The notes: generated by a model not told the origin, from the letters alone. 64,000 nt of DNA from Bacillus sp. AFS029637 (GCF_002584985.1 NZ_NUPZ01000040.1:186001-250000); one strand, 5' to 3'. Shown: positions 45,858-54,127, counted from the stretch's first letter. Translations and numbers: made by a program.

Positions 45858-46364
45858 TTACACTGTTTCTTCTTTTTTCAACAGCTCGTCCACTTCGTCT
45901 TCTAACTCAATTAACTTATCCCAATCATCGTTGTTTAACATTTCAAGCTGTGTTTCTAAAAGCATACGGAAACGAGTTCGGAATACTTTTGCTTGTTTCT
46001 TCAGCTCTTCAATATCAAAGGCAACTTTTCTTGATTTTACTAAAGCTTCGTTAATGATACGATCTGCATTCTTTTCAGCTTCACGTACAATTAATTTCGC
46101 TTCTTTTTGCGCATTACGTTTTACTTCTTCCGCTGCTTCTTGTGCTACAACGATAGATTTGTTTAACGTATCTTCAATATTAGAGAAATGATCTAACTTT
46201 CCTTCTAATTGCGCAACCTTTTCTTCTAAAGCTTTTTTCTCACGAATGACTAATTCATAATCTTTGATAATTTGATCAAGAAACTCATTTACTTGATCTT
46301 CATCATAGCCACGGAATCCGCGACCAAATTCTTTGTTATGAATGTCTAATGGTGTTAACGGCAC
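45858..46364 (-). CDS. divIVA: Cell-division topology protein DivIVA
   Basis: 168-residue coiled-coil protein that marks curved poles and septa, anchoring Min proteins and, in spores, RacA. N-terminal lipid-binding domain PLTPLDIHNKEFGRGFRGYDEDQVNEFLDQ is typical (F-R membrane-contact region near 17-19); the rest is coiled coil with an acidic tail. Gene order ylmH-divIVA-ileS is conserved. A promoter-like region with a Spo0A-type box lies upstream. Confidence 0.95.
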   Translation of the reverse strand: MPLTPLDIHNKEFGRGFRGYDEDQVNEFLDQIIKDYELVIREKKALEEKVAQLEGKLDHFSNIEDTLNKSIVVAQEAAEEVKRNAQKEAKLIVREAEKNADRIINEALVKSRKVAFDIEELKKQAKVFRTRFRMLLETQLEMLNNDDWDKLIELEDEVDELLKKEETV

Positions 46365-46403
46365 AACGCCACCTCCAAGTAGTTATCTAAATTTCCTCTT
46401 TCA

Positions 46404-46424
46404 ATTATATCTTTTCTTCGACAA
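46404..46424 (-). promoter_or_regulatory. Promoter-like -10 and perfect Spo0A-type box before divIVA
   Basis: On the minus strand TTGTCGAA (46417-46424) equals the Spo0A box consensus, and TATAAT (46404-46409) follows seven bases later. No conventional -35 is seen. The box would sit between the -35 and -10 positions, which usually means repression. Unsupported by experiment here. Confidence 0.4.
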
Positions 46425-46453
46425 AATAGGAGGATTTCCTTCTAAAAAACCAA

Positions 46454-47221
46454 TCATTTTAGTATACCATACAAAATTCTCCATTTGTCGCGTTTTGTTT
46501 TACCTTCTACAGAAAATAATTTACTTCGTCCGTATCCTCTTACAGAAAAAACATCTCCTGGATAACATTCATAAGAAGTTTGCTCCACTGTTTTCCAATT
46601 GACTTTCACTAAACCATTTTTTATTAACGGTTGTACTTTCTGTCTGGATACATGTAACATTTCAGCTAGCATAACATCTAAACGAAGTGAAGAAACCGTT
46701 CCAGATTTCTCTCCCCACGTTTCATGCATCTGCAGAATTTGTTCTCCTTGCACTGATGATAAGGAGACTTTTACTTTCCCTATTGATTGTAAGTTCATCT
46801 CAATGTACGATACGATTTCTTTCGCAACTACAATTTGGGCACGATTTTCTTGAAGCAAAATATCGCCACATTTTTCCCTCGTTAAACCAAGAGACATAAA
46901 TGTACCTAATATTTGCCGATGCTCTAGCGTATAAAACTTGGAAGGATAGTCAATTTCTAATACTTCTACTTGAAATTCTTCTTCATTTAATTCTAGATAG
47001 TCTGGATAAATAAGTGCTCTTTTGCGCTCCGCGTGAGGCGTTGCACCATCGAATTGCAAAGCAACATCTCCTTGTCCAATTACCATAGAAACAATTTGCT
47101 GCTGTCTTGGATCAAGGAAATCTGTTAATTTCACTTGATGGTACTCCGCCGTTCGCTTCCACTCTAATACTTTATCCACAAAGACCTCTTCATCAGGTCT
47201 AAAATGCTCGTAGATGCTCAT
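46454..47221 (-). CDS. ylmH: S4-domain RNA-binding protein YlmH
   Basis: 255-residue protein with a C-terminal S4 RNA-binding domain (about 180-245; LRLDVMLAEMLHVSRQKVQPLI, then GLVKVNWK). Located between ylmG and divIVA as in B. subtilis and in many cocci, where YlmH is linked to division and, in B. subtilis, to ribosome-associated quality control. Because rqcH also lies in this window, the functional link is noteworthy. Start ATG at 47221 follows ylmG by 16 bases. Confidence 0.92.
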   Translation of the reverse strand: MSIYEHFRPDEEVFVDKVLEWKRTAEYHQVKLTDFLDPRQQQIVSMVIGQGDVALQFDGATPHAERKRALIYPDYLELNEEEFQVEVLEIDYPSKFYTLEHRQILGTFMSLGLTREKCGDILLQENRAQIVVAKEIVSYIEMNLQSIGKVKVSLSSVQGEQILQMHETWGEKSGTVSSLRLDVMLAEMLHVSRQKVQPLIKNGLVKVNWKTVEQTSYECYPGDVFSVRGYGRSKLFSVEGKTKRDKWRILYGILK

Positions 47222-47236
47222 GTATGTAACCTCTTA

Positions 47237-47500
47237 CTATAAGAAATAGTTCAATAAACTCGCTAAACCAATTTTAGCAAGTTTTAACGCAAAAATCGCA
47301 ACGAGTGGAGAGATATCAATCATACCAAGCGGCGGAATAAATCTGCGAAACGGTTCTAAATACGGTTCACAAATACGCGCAAGAAAATCTCCAAAAGTTG
47401 ATTCCTTTGCACCAGGAAACCATGATAGGAGAATGTAAATAATAAGTGCCCACGAGTAAATCTCGATAGCAGAACTTAACACCATATATACTGTTGTCAT
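47237..47500 (-). CDS. ylmG: YggT-family membrane protein YlmG
   Basis: 87-residue integral membrane protein with two YGGT helices: [20 protein letters not shown] at about 10-29 and the C-terminal [28 protein letters not shown]. Sits between sepF and ylmH in the conserved ylm cluster. Related plastid YlmG proteins affect nucleoid and division; the bacterial role is not known. It starts six bases after sepF ends. Confidence 0.9.
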   Translation of the reverse strand: MTTVYMVLSSAIEIYSWALIIYILLSWFPGAKESTFGDFLARICEPYLEPFRRFIPPLGMIDISPLVAIFALKLAKIGLASLLNYFL

Positions 47501-47506
47501 GGCGTA

Positions 47507-47977
47507 TTACCACCTCTTTATATTTGTTTCTTCTTCTTCACCGAATAACTCTGAAATTGCACCAACAATATCTACATTTTCAGGTGTACACATAAATGTT
47601 TTCGGTCCTATTTTTTGAATATCCCCGCCTATAGCGTATACAGTACCACTTAAAAAGTCAACGATACGTACCGCTTGATCAGTAGACATTCTTTGCAAAT
47701 TAATTACAACAGCTCGTCTACCTTTTAAATGGTCCGCAATCCCTTGCGCTTCCGAATATGTGCGTGGTTCTAATAAAACAACTTTTGAAGATTGCTTTGC
47801 CGTTTCAATGCTCACAACATTTTGTTTCGGTTGCGCTTTTGGAAACGTAACATCTTGTTGTTCTGGCGGATCTTGCTGCTTCTTCATGTCTGTTTGCTCC
47901 TTTTCATAGCTATATTGAGCTGCTTCTTTTTCTTCTGGTGTATCAAAAAAGAAGTATTTTACTTTTGACCAACTCAT
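47507..47977 (-). CDS. sepF: Cell-division protein SepF
   Basis: 156-residue FtsZ-binding protein. N-terminal amphipathic helix ([18 protein letters not shown]) anchors to membrane; a Q- and K-rich linker (about 20-60) follows; the globular SepF domain (about 65-155) includes [25 protein letters not shown] and the FtsZ-binding [24 protein letters not shown] precedes ATG. Bridges FtsZ filaments to the membrane, as a partner of FtsA encoded further along. Confidence 0.95.
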   Translation of the reverse strand: MSWSKVKYFFFDTPEEKEAAQYSYEKEQTDMKKQQDPPEQQDVTFPKAQPKQNVVSIETAKQSSKVVLLEPRTYSEAQGIADHLKGRRAVVINLQRMSTDQAVRIVDFLSGTVYAIGGDIQKIGPKTFMCTPENVDIVGAISELFGEEEETNIKRW

Positions 47978-47996
47978 AATAAGATTCTCCTTCCTT

Positions 47997-48671
47997 TTAC
48001 GCTTTTCCTACTAAAATCGTTCCCAAACGAATATATGTAGCACCTTCTTCAATTGCAATCGTGTAGTCATTGGACATTCCCATAGATAATTCTTCACATG
48101 GTGCATATGACAATTCTAGCCCCTGCACCTCTGCTTGTAGCATGCGTAATTCTTTAAAACAGCGCCTGATTTCTTCCTCTTCTTCTGTAAATGGAGCCAT
48201 TGTCATTAATCCAACCACTTCAATCTTATCCAATTCTTGCAAACTTTGAATAAAAGGAACAATTTCTTCTATTGCCAATCCTTGCTTGGACTCTTCAGAG
48301 GATGTTTTCACTTGGATAAAACATTTCACTTTCTTATCAGCACGTTTTTGAATTTCTTTCGCAAGCGAAAGACGATCTAATGAATGTAAATAATCAATTT
48401 CATTAATGATTTCTTTTACTTTTCTCGTTTGTAATGAGCCAATAAAATGCCAATTTACTTTTGAACCGAAATGTTCGTATTTCTGTAAGAAACCTTCATT
48501 TCTATTTTCACCTAAATCAATAATTCCGGCTTCAATTACTTCGTTTGTTTTTTCAATTCCTACAGTTTTTGTAACTGCAACGAGTTTAATATCTTGCAAC
48601 AAACGTCCAGCTCGTGCGCAAGCTTCTTTAATAGCTTCATTTACAGTTACTAAATTTTCTTGCACTGTCAT
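47997..48671 (-). CDS. ylmE: PLP homeostasis protein YlmE (YggS/PROSC family)
   Basis: 224-residue TIM-barrel pyridoxal-phosphate-binding protein involved in B6 and amino-acid balance, without known catalysis. Lys35 in [11 protein letters not shown] would bind [16 protein letters not shown] and the [16 protein letters not shown] signature are intact. It overlaps the pgeF stop by four bases. Conserved in the ylm-sepF cluster. Confidence 0.93.
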   Translation of the reverse strand: MTVQENLVTVNEAIKEACARAGRLLQDIKLVAVTKTVGIEKTNEVIEAGIIDLGENRNEGFLQKYEHFGSKVNWHFIGSLQTRKVKEIINEIDYLHSLDRLSLAKEIQKRADKKVKCFIQVKTSSEESKQGLAIEEIVPFIQSLQELDKIEVVGLMTMAPFTEEEEEIRRCFKELRMLQAEVQGLELSYAPCEELSMGMSNDYTIAIEEGATYIRLGTILVGKA

Positions 48672-49486
48672 TTGTTTCCTTCCTCCTTAAAACCTATGAA
48701 ACTCAACATTCTTCCTGTCTTTCCTTGATCACGACGATGAGAGAAAAATAGTTGTTCTTCACAGCTTGTACAAAGAGATGACATTACAATATGCTCTTCT
48801 TTTATGCCTGCTTGTACACACAATATACGATTAATTTCTTTTAAATTAATTGCGTACTGCCCATCAGAAATTTTTTCATACGGGACAGACCCGTTTACTA
48901 CTTGCTGTGCTGCAGTTAATACTCTATCATCAACAACATAACAACAAGACCCTATTGCCGGTCCGATCGCAACATGAATTTCATCAATTGAAATCCCTTC
49001 TGCATTCCACTTTTGAATCATTTCATTTGCAATCTCTTTTACGGTCCCTTTCCACCCAGCATGCGCCAGTCCTATCATACCATGTGATGGTGCATAAAAA
49101 TAGAGTGGAACACAATCCGCGTAACAAGACGTTAAAAGAACATCTTTACTAGTCGTATAAATGCCATCTGTTTTTGAAATGCCATCCTCATATGAATAGA
49201 CGCCACTTCCTTTTTCTTGTTGTCCTACTTTTTCAACATGGTGATCATGGACTTGTTCAGAGCAAATCCAGTTTTCCAATGGTTTTTGTAACTTATTTGC
49301 TAAAATGCGTCTGTTTTCATGAACGTTCTCCGCAATATCATTCACATGTAATCCTAAATTCATCGCATGAAAGGAGCCCGTACTTATCCCACCATCTTTT
49401 GTCGTAAATCCAGCAGTAATGTTTCCAAGTTCTTTCCACGCTTGTAAATACAGTATACCGTCCACATATTTAAATGGTTCTCTCAT
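48668..49486 (-). CDS. pgeF: Purine-nucleoside phosphorylase PgeF (laccase-domain YlmD)
   Basis: 272-residue multicopper-oxidase-like protein, earlier called polyphenol oxidase YfiH; family members act as purine nucleoside phosphorylases and edit cell-wall precursors. Metal residues His80 (SEQVHDH), Cys125 (CYADCVPLYF) and His142 (GLAHAGWKGT) are intact. No clear ribosome site precedes ATG at 49486: upstream reads AGCAGCCGCTTTGTT. The upstream 150 bases are mobile-element sequence, so the original leader may have been altered by insertion. Confidence 0.92.
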   Translation of the reverse strand: MREPFKYVDGILYLQAWKELGNITAGFTTKDGGISTGSFHAMNLGLHVNDIAENVHENRRILANKLQKPLENWICSEQVHDHHVEKVGQQEKGSGVYSYEDGISKTDGIYTTSKDVLLTSCYADCVPLYFYAPSHGMIGLAHAGWKGTVKEIANEMIQKWNAEGISIDEIHVAIGPAIGSCCYVVDDRVLTAAQQVVNGSVPYEKISDGQYAINLKEINRILCVQAGIKEEHIVMSSLCTSCEEQLFFSHRRDQGKTGRMLSFIGFKEEGNK

Positions 49487-49514
49487 AACAAAGCGGCTGC
49501 TACTAAAAATATAG

Positions 49515-49643
49515 ACAAATGTTTATTCTTAGAGTATTCCTGCTTCTCCGTGTCCTGTCTCGCCACTCACTCGCTACTGCAGTTTACTGTAACACTCCAC
49601 AGGCGTAAATTCCGATGTAGCCCACCGTATATATACAATCTAT
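49515..49643 (-). ncRNA. Putative omega-RNA/right-end region downstream of tnpB
   Basis: Non-coding, structured sequence directly after the tnpB stop in the sense direction. It includes GGTGGGCTACATCGG, CCTGTGG at 49597-49603 that can pair with CGAGACAGG lower down, CAGTAAACTG, and the closing CACGGAGAAGCAGGAATAC. TnpB proteins are guided by RNA transcribed from this position, with the guide lying past the element end. Here that would fall in the pgeF leader. Boundaries are inference. Confidence 0.45.
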
Positions 49644-50801
49644 TTACGTTAGTATTGTATATTCTTTTGCTTGTAAAAGGTTGTTCGCTGCGTTCAAATC
49701 CCTATCCATTGCATTACCACATTCACATTCATATACCCGGTCAGATAATTTTAAATCTGCTTTCTTTTGACCACAATAGGAGCACAACTTTGAAGATGGA
49801 TAAAATCGGTCTACTTGACGTAATTCAATTCCATATTCCTCACATTTCGTCAAAAGCCACGTTTTAAAATTATAAAAAGACTGCTTGGAAATTGCTTTAG
49901 ATAGATGTTTATTCTTCAGCATATCTCTTACATTCAAATCTTCCACTGTAATAAACCTTGGCTTGGTTTTCACCACATTCGTTACAATAGACTTTACATA
50001 CTCTAGTCGAATATTCGCTAATCGAGCATGCAACTTTTGCACCCTAAGAACATTTTTATCTATATTCGCTCTTTTAATAGTAACAGATTTTCCACCTCTC
50101 TTTTTTAGATTTTCATATTTTCGCGATAAAGAGCGTTGTTCACGTTTTAACCGTTTTTCTATCTTTTTTACTTTTACTGTTTTATTTATATTTTTGTGAG
50201 TCTTTCCATCACTACGTACAGCGAAATCCTTCAACCCTAAATCAATCCCTAGACCTATATTATTCAATATTGGTTTTACCCTTACTTCTTCTCTTTCACA
50301 AAGTACAGATACAAAATATTTTCCTGCTCTTTGATATACTACGCCACTTTTTACCGTTGCATCTTTAGGGATATATCCATATTCTTTTAACCTTATCCAA
50401 CCAATTGTAGGGATTTTTACTCTATGCCTTTCTACTGTCCAATCTGTTTTGTTGTTTTTAGGAAAATAGCACTTCACATCTTGCTTCTTCTTTTTCTTAT
50501 ATCGTGGAAATTTAGATAAACCTTTAAAAAATTGCTTAAAAGCTTTTTCCCCGTTCATAATAGCTTGTTTTACAGCTTTACTGGATACTTCTTTTATCCA
50601 CTGATCACATTCTTTTGTATGGACATTGTTCAACCATTTAGAAAAGTCATACCCACCTAGAAACTTTCCTTCGGCTTCATACAGCTCTTTGTTTTTAAAG
50701 ATATACAGGTTGTAAACATACCTACACACACCAATCGTCTGATTTATTTGGGTTATTTGTTCTTTTGTCGGATGGATTTCTATTAGATATGCTCTTTTCA
50801 T
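49644..50801 (-). CDS. tnpB: TnpB, RNA-guided nuclease of IS200/IS605 family (OrfB)
   Basis: 385-residue TnpB, ancestor family of Cas12. N-terminal domain (about 1-130), RuvC-I GIDLGLKDFAV with Asp187, RuvC-II ITVEDLNVRDM with Glu287, zinc ribbon Cys340, Cys343, Cys359 and Cys361 (CSYCG and ECECG), and RuvC-III DRDLNAANNLL (Asp366/Asp368). All catalytic residues are present and no frame break is seen, so the protein looks active. A helical K- and R-rich stretch (about 205-245) is normal. GGAGGAT precedes ATG. Lacks tnpA. Closest named element could not be determined. Confidence 0.93.
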   Translation of the reverse strand: MKRAYLIEIHPTKEQITQINQTIGVCRYVYNLYIFKNKELYEAEGKFLGGYDFSKWLNNVHTKECDQWIKEVSSKAVKQAIMNGEKAFKQFFKGLSKFPRYKKKKKQDVKCYFPKNNKTDWTVERHRVKIPTIGWIRLKEYGYIPKDATVKSGVVYQRAGKYFVSVLCEREEVRVKPILNNIGLGIDLGLKDFAVRSDGKTHKNINKTVKVKKIEKRLKREQRSLSRKYENLKKRGGKSVTIKRANIDKNVLRVQKLHARLANIRLEYVKSIVTNVVKTKPRFITVEDLNVRDMLKNKHLSKAISKQSFYNFKTWLLTKCEEYGIELRQVDRFYPSSKLCSYCGQKKADLKLSDRVYECECGNAMDRDLNAANNLLQAKEYTILT

Positions 50802-50890
50802 ACAGCTTTATCCTCCGATATTTTCTTTTTATACTTCCTTAACCCATAAATTCTACAACTAAATACATGAACGATAGATAGTAAGTCTTG

Positions 50891-50916
50891 AATAATCTCT
50901 TCCTGTAGAGATTATT
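50891..50916 (-). repeat. Perfect hairpin at the left end of the tnpB element
   Basis: AATAATCTCT/AGAGATTATT with loop TCCTGT: a 10-bp perfect palindrome about 90 bases before the tnpB start. IS200/IS605 ends carry such subterminal hairpins recognised by TnpA. It has no T-tract logic for a terminator in context. Confidence 0.6.
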
Positions 50917-50970
50917 TTTGTATATTTTATATAACTGTATTTAGCTCCTTTTAATTAAAATAACAGAAAA

Positions 50971-51004
50971 AAGCATGGTACTTCCTGTCTATTTTACCAT
51001 ACTT
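50971..51004 (-). terminator. Terminator of ylmC
   Basis: On the minus strand AAGTATGGTA pairs with TACCATGCTT (one G-T), followed by T's. It lies 51 bases after the ylmC stop, and outside the mobile element, so ylmC and pgeF were probably already separate transcription units. Confidence 0.75.
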
Positions 51005-51054
51005 TTATTTTTTAATAATGCCAACAGAAAAAAAAGAGGAATTTGTAATATTCT

Positions 51055-51333
51055 TTATGAAATTGTCGGTGTTTGTATTGATTCTGTTACAGAATTAACA
51101 GGATTTACTCTTACAAGTATGACATCTTCCCCAATTTTCATAATTTCCTCCCAAGGAATTACAATTTCTACATCTTTCCCAAAAATCCCTAACATGCGTG
51201 CCTGTTTGGAAATAATAATAGACCCGATCTTCCCTGTATTCATATCGATTTCGATATCTCCAATATTCCCAAGCCTTTTTCCATCTGACACATTTATTAT
51301 CTCTTTCATCTGCAACTCCGAAATTCTTATCAT
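51055..51333 (-). CDS. ylmC: YlmC/YmxH-family PRC-barrel sporulation protein
   Basis: 92-residue PRC-barrel-like protein of the YlmC/YmxH family. Conserved core DGKRLGNIGDIEID and VIPWEEIMKIGEDVILVRV. ATG at 51333 (MIRISELQMKE) has GGGAGAGGATGAAA upstream; a 13-codon longer frame is rejected. Located after sigG as in B. subtilis, but ylmD/pgeF is now separated from it by the tnpB element. Function not established; a role late in sporulation is suggested by its place next to sigG. Confidence 0.88.
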   Translation of the reverse strand: MIRISELQMKEIINVSDGKRLGNIGDIEIDMNTGKIGSIIISKQARMLGIFGKDVEIVIPWEEIMKIGEDVILVRVNPVNSVTESIQTPTIS

Positions 51334-51478
51334 TTTCATCCTCTCCCTTATATATGACGAATTGAAAAACACTGTTTCTCAAATTTACAGGAAGCACTCT
51401 CTACTAACCCCATATGATTTTCATTATATGAACACAGCTTCCCTACTATGAGCGAAGAAAAACTATATTACATATAAA

Positions 51479-51506
51479 AAGGTTTCACCATAAATGGTGA
51501 AACCTT
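51479..51506 (-). terminator. Terminator of sigG
   Basis: Twelve-bp perfect stem AAGGTTTCACCA/TGGTGAAACCTT, loop TAAA, followed by T's on the minus strand. It overlaps the final bases of sigG. Confidence 0.92.
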
Positions 51507-52284
51507 ATCCTTGAATCGTTTTATTCATTTGTTTAATAGCTGATTTCTCTAAACGTGATACTTGCGCTTGAGAAATCCCAATTTCTTCTGCAACTTCCAT
51601 TTGTGTTTTTCCTTGGAAGAAACGTTTTCGAATAATCATTTTCTCACGATCATTTAAACGCTTCATCCCTTCTTTCAATGCTAACTCTTCAACCCACTGC
51701 TCGTCCTTTTGTTTTTCATCACTTAACTGATCCATAACAAAAATAGGATCTCCCCCATCGTTATAAATCGGCTCAAATAATGAAACTGGATCTTGAATCG
51801 CATCTAAAGCAAAAACAATTTCTTCATGAGTCACTTCAAGAACTTTTGCAATATCCATCGCTGTTGGTTCTTTTGAATTTTCTGCAATCAACTTTTCTCT
51901 TACTTGCAACGCTTTATACGCGATATCTCGTAATGAGCGAGATACACGAATCGGATTATTATCACGCAAATATCTGCGTATTTCCCCAATAATCATCGGC
52001 ACAGCATACGTTGAAAATTTTACATTTTGGCCTAAATCAAAGTTATCAATTGATTTCATAAGTCCGATGCAACCAACTTGAAATAAATCGTCAACATACT
52101 CTCCTCTGTTATTAAATCTTTGGATGACGCTCAGTACAAGACGTAAGTTTCCATTCACTAATTTCTCTCTTGCGCTTATCTCTCCACTTTGCATTTCACG
52201 AAATAATTTACGCATTTCTTCATTTTTTAGTACTGGAAGTTTAGCTGTATCAACACCGCAAATTTCTACTTTGTTTCTCGTCAA
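51505..52284 (-). CDS. sigG: RNA polymerase sigma-G factor (late forespore)
   Basis: Directs late forespore genes such as ssp after engulfment. 259 residues in SigF/SigG form: region 2 NLRLVLSVIQRFNNRGEYVDD, then LFQVGCIGLMKSIDNFDL, and region 4.2 TQMEVAEEIGISQAQVSRLEK. The start is TTG at 52284 with AGGAGGG six bases upstream, giving MTRNKVEICGVDTAKLP as in B. subtilis. Longer upstream frames (52404) overlap the promoter and are rejected. It follows sigE with its own sigma-F/G-like promoter. Confidence 0.96.
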   Translation of the reverse strand: MTRNKVEICGVDTAKLPVLKNEEMRKLFREMQSGEISAREKLVNGNLRLVLSVIQRFNNRGEYVDDLFQVGCIGLMKSIDNFDLGQNVKFSTYAVPMIIGEIRRYLRDNNPIRVSRSLRDIAYKALQVREKLIAENSKEPTAMDIAKVLEVTHEEIVFALDAIQDPVSLFEPIYNDGGDPIFVMDQLSDEKQKDEQWVEELALKEGMKRLNDREKMIIRKRFFQGKTQMEVAEEIGISQAQVSRLEKSAIKQMNKTIQG

Positions 52285-52321
52285 AGTGTTCCCTCCTATC
52301 GGGAGTTGCTGTACAGTGTAA

Positions 52322-52349
52322 AGTATTTCCTTTGAAGGGGATTTTATGC
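52322..52349 (-). promoter_or_regulatory. Sigma-F/sigma-G-type promoter of sigG
   Basis: On the minus strand GCATA (52345-52349) and GGAAATACT (52322-52330), with 14 bases between them. This matches the sigma-F/G pattern GCATA-N15-GGnnAnAT. sigG is known to be transcribed by sigma-F and then by itself from the sigE-sigG gap. Confidence 0.6.
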
Positions 52350-52404
52350 ATGTGGTTTTCTCTTCACTTTTCATTTTAGTTACCTTTCTCATTCCACTAA
52401 ACAA

Positions 52405-52438
52405 AATAAGACCAGCCTAGATAAAGGCTGGTCTTATT
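52405..52438 (-). terminator. Terminator between sigE and sigG
   Basis: Thirteen-bp perfect stem AATAAGACCAGCC/GGCTGGTCTTATT with an eight-base loop; minus-strand tail TTGTTT. Likely reduces readthrough from the spoIIG operon into sigG. Confidence 0.75.
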
Positions 52439-52440
52439 CT

Positions 52441-53160
52441 CTACACCATTTTATTAAATTCTTTTCGTAATCTTTTTATGATTCTTTTTTCTAAACGCGA
52501 AATATATGACTGCGAAATCCCAAGCATATCCGCCACATCTTTTTGGGTCTTTTCCTCTTCTCCAGCAAGCCCAAACCGAAGCTCCATAATTTGTTTTTCT
52601 CGATCATTTAATTGGTGCAATGCTTTCATTAGAAGGTGACGATCTACAGTAGCCTCTAAATCTTTTGTAATAATATCATCATCTGTACCTAATACATCTG
52701 ATAACAACAGTTCATTACCATCCCAATCAATGTTGAGCGGCTCATCAAAAGAAACTTCTGAACGATTTTTATTATTCCGGCGCAAATGCATTAAAATTTC
52801 ATTTTCTATACAACGCGATGCATATGTTGCTAATTTTATTTTCTTTTCTGGATTAAATGTATTTACCGCTTTAATAAGGCCAATTGTTCCTATACTAATC
52901 AAATCTTCAATATTTATCCCTGTATTTTCAAACTTTCTTGCTATATATACAACTAGCCGTAAATTGCGTTCTATAAGTAATGATCTCGCTGCCTGATCTC
53001 CTTTTGGCAATTTATTCAAAAGAACTTCCTCTTCTTCTTTCGTTAACGGCGGTGGTAACGCTTCACTTCCACCAATATAATAAATTTCATCGGTCTTAAT
53101 TCCTAATTTCAGCAATACTTTATACCAAAGGTATACTAAATAAAATTTTAATTTCATCAT
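52441..53160 (-). CDS. sigE: RNA polymerase pro-sigma-E factor (mother cell)
   Basis: Early mother-cell sigma factor made as inactive pro-sigma-E. 239 residues; the hydrophobic pro-sequence (about residues 1-27, [20 protein letters not shown]) ends near [13 protein letters not shown], where SpoIIGA cleaves. Region 2 [31 protein letters not shown] and 4.2 [22 protein letters not shown] are near-identical to B. subtilis. ATG at 53160 chosen with GGCGGG upstream. It overlaps the spoIIGA end region and forms the spoIIG operon. Confidence 0.97.
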   Translation of the reverse strand: MMKLKFYLVYLWYKVLLKLGIKTDEIYYIGGSEALPPPLTKEEEEVLLNKLPKGDQAARSLLIERNLRLVVYIARKFENTGINIEDLISIGTIGLIKAVNTFNPEKKIKLATYASRCIENEILMHLRRNNKNRSEVSFDEPLNIDWDGNELLLSDVLGTDDDIITKDLEATVDRHLLMKALHQLNDREKQIMELRFGLAGEEEKTQKDVADMLGISQSYISRLEKRIIKRLRKEFNKMV

Positions 53161-53179
53161 ATTATCCCGCCTCTCATAA

Positions 53180-54097
53180 TTAAGCAATTACCATCTTTTG
53201 TGAAATCAACATTTTCGGATGTACAATGCATTGATACTCTCCATTGGTAGACAATTGTTGTGTATTTAACCCAATTAATACTTTGTTTACAACAATAGAG
53301 CTACCTTCATGATCAACTTGCACACTGTCCGGCTTAATTGCCCATAAAAATTGACTCTCTACCCCAACTGCACGAAAAGGAATTAGGCGTAATCTTGTCG
53401 CCCATCCAGAATCATTTTCTGGTATTTGAGGAATCTCTGTTTTGGAATAAATTTGTTCTGTTAACCAAGCTGGCAAACAATGCTCTAATGATGAAATATG
53501 CATAATCATAACGGGTGTTTTTGTTAATGGGTCGTACAGTTGATTCCCGCTGTCAATTAAACCTGCTAGTTCTAATTCTTCTTCAGCTAATTTAATTTTC
53601 ACTCTCACAATTTGATCATAGTGTATTTTTGTGATCTCTACGCTTTCAATACGCTTTTTAGAAAAATAATAAATTACTGGAAAGCCCAAAATAACAAATA
53701 ACCAACTAATTGGATCGCCGTAAGAAATGGATTGAGCTTGAACCAATCCATTTACCATTTCATTCGTTTGCAAAAAGAAATGCGTTCCAATTAATCCCCC
53801 GCCAACCATAAAGGTTACAAAGTAAAAAGTAAAAACTGTTTGTGCATAATTTCTAAACGTTGTAAACCCAAATGCTGTATACACAATAAGTAACGAGTAC
53901 AGTAGTTTCATAATAGGATGTGTCATCATAGAAGCAAAAGGAGTAAAGGCAAAAATAACAATGGTTGAACCTATAAATGCCCCTAACACAAGCCTCCATC
54001 TCTTGATTTTCTTTTTTAACACAGTAGCTGTTAATAGTAGTAAAAGAAAATCAATGCAGGCGTTTAACAACCAAACAATGTCGGCGTAAACAACCAA
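53180..54097 (-). CDS. spoIIGA: Sporulation sigma-E-processing aspartic peptidase SpoIIGA
   Basis: Membrane protease that activates pro-sigma-E after the septum forms, triggered by SpoIIR. 305 residues: five transmembrane helices (about 5-145) and a C-terminal aspartic-protease domain with catalytic Asp182 in [12 protein letters not shown] (B. subtilis Asp183). The start is TTG at 54097 ([12 protein letters not shown]) with AGAGGTG six bases upstream. An ATG-started longer frame at 54145 would add 16 residues and overlap promoter sequence. Followed by sigE 20 bases away. Confidence 0.95.
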   Translation of the reverse strand: MVVYADIVWLLNACIDFLLLLLTATVLKKKIKRWRLVLGAFIGSTIVIFAFTPFASMMTHPIMKLLYSLLIVYTAFGFTTFRNYAQTVFTFYFVTFMVGGGLIGTHFFLQTNEMVNGLVQAQSISYGDPISWLFVILGFPVIYYFSKKRIESVEITKIHYDQIVRVKIKLAEEELELAGLIDSGNQLYDPLTKTPVMIMHISSLEHCLPAWLTEQIYSKTEIPQIPENDSGWATRLRLIPFRAVGVESQFLWAIKPDSVQVDHEGSSIVVNKVLIGLNTQQLSTNGEYQCIVHPKMLISQKMVIA

Positions 54098-54127
54098 ACA
54101 ATTCACCTCTTTTTTTAAGTTGAGACT

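Larger units (their letters stand above)
49500..50930 (-). mobile_element. IS200/IS605-type element carrying tnpB only
   Basis: An insertion between pgeF and ylmC, genes that are normally neighbours in bacilli. It contains one intact tnpB and no tnpA, so it is of the IS1341-like kind that would need a partner transposase in trans. The left end holds a perfect hairpin at 50891-50916; the right-end region follows tnpB toward pgeF. Exact ends are not certain because these elements make no target duplication and no reference is available here. Confidence 0.75.

Noticed and set aside
49644-50801. TnpB considered as a compact Cas12 effector with a CRISPR array
   Set aside because: No repeat-spacer array is present in the window; size and zinc ribbon are normal TnpB.
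51095-51397. Alternative 100-residue frame over ylmC
   Set aside because: Shadow frame of ylmC: lower-quality composition and no ribosome site; the other frame matches a known family.
52285-52404. Longer sigG frame from 52404
   Set aside because: It would run through the sigma-F/G-type promoter; TTG 52284 with AGGAGGG matches the B. subtilis start.
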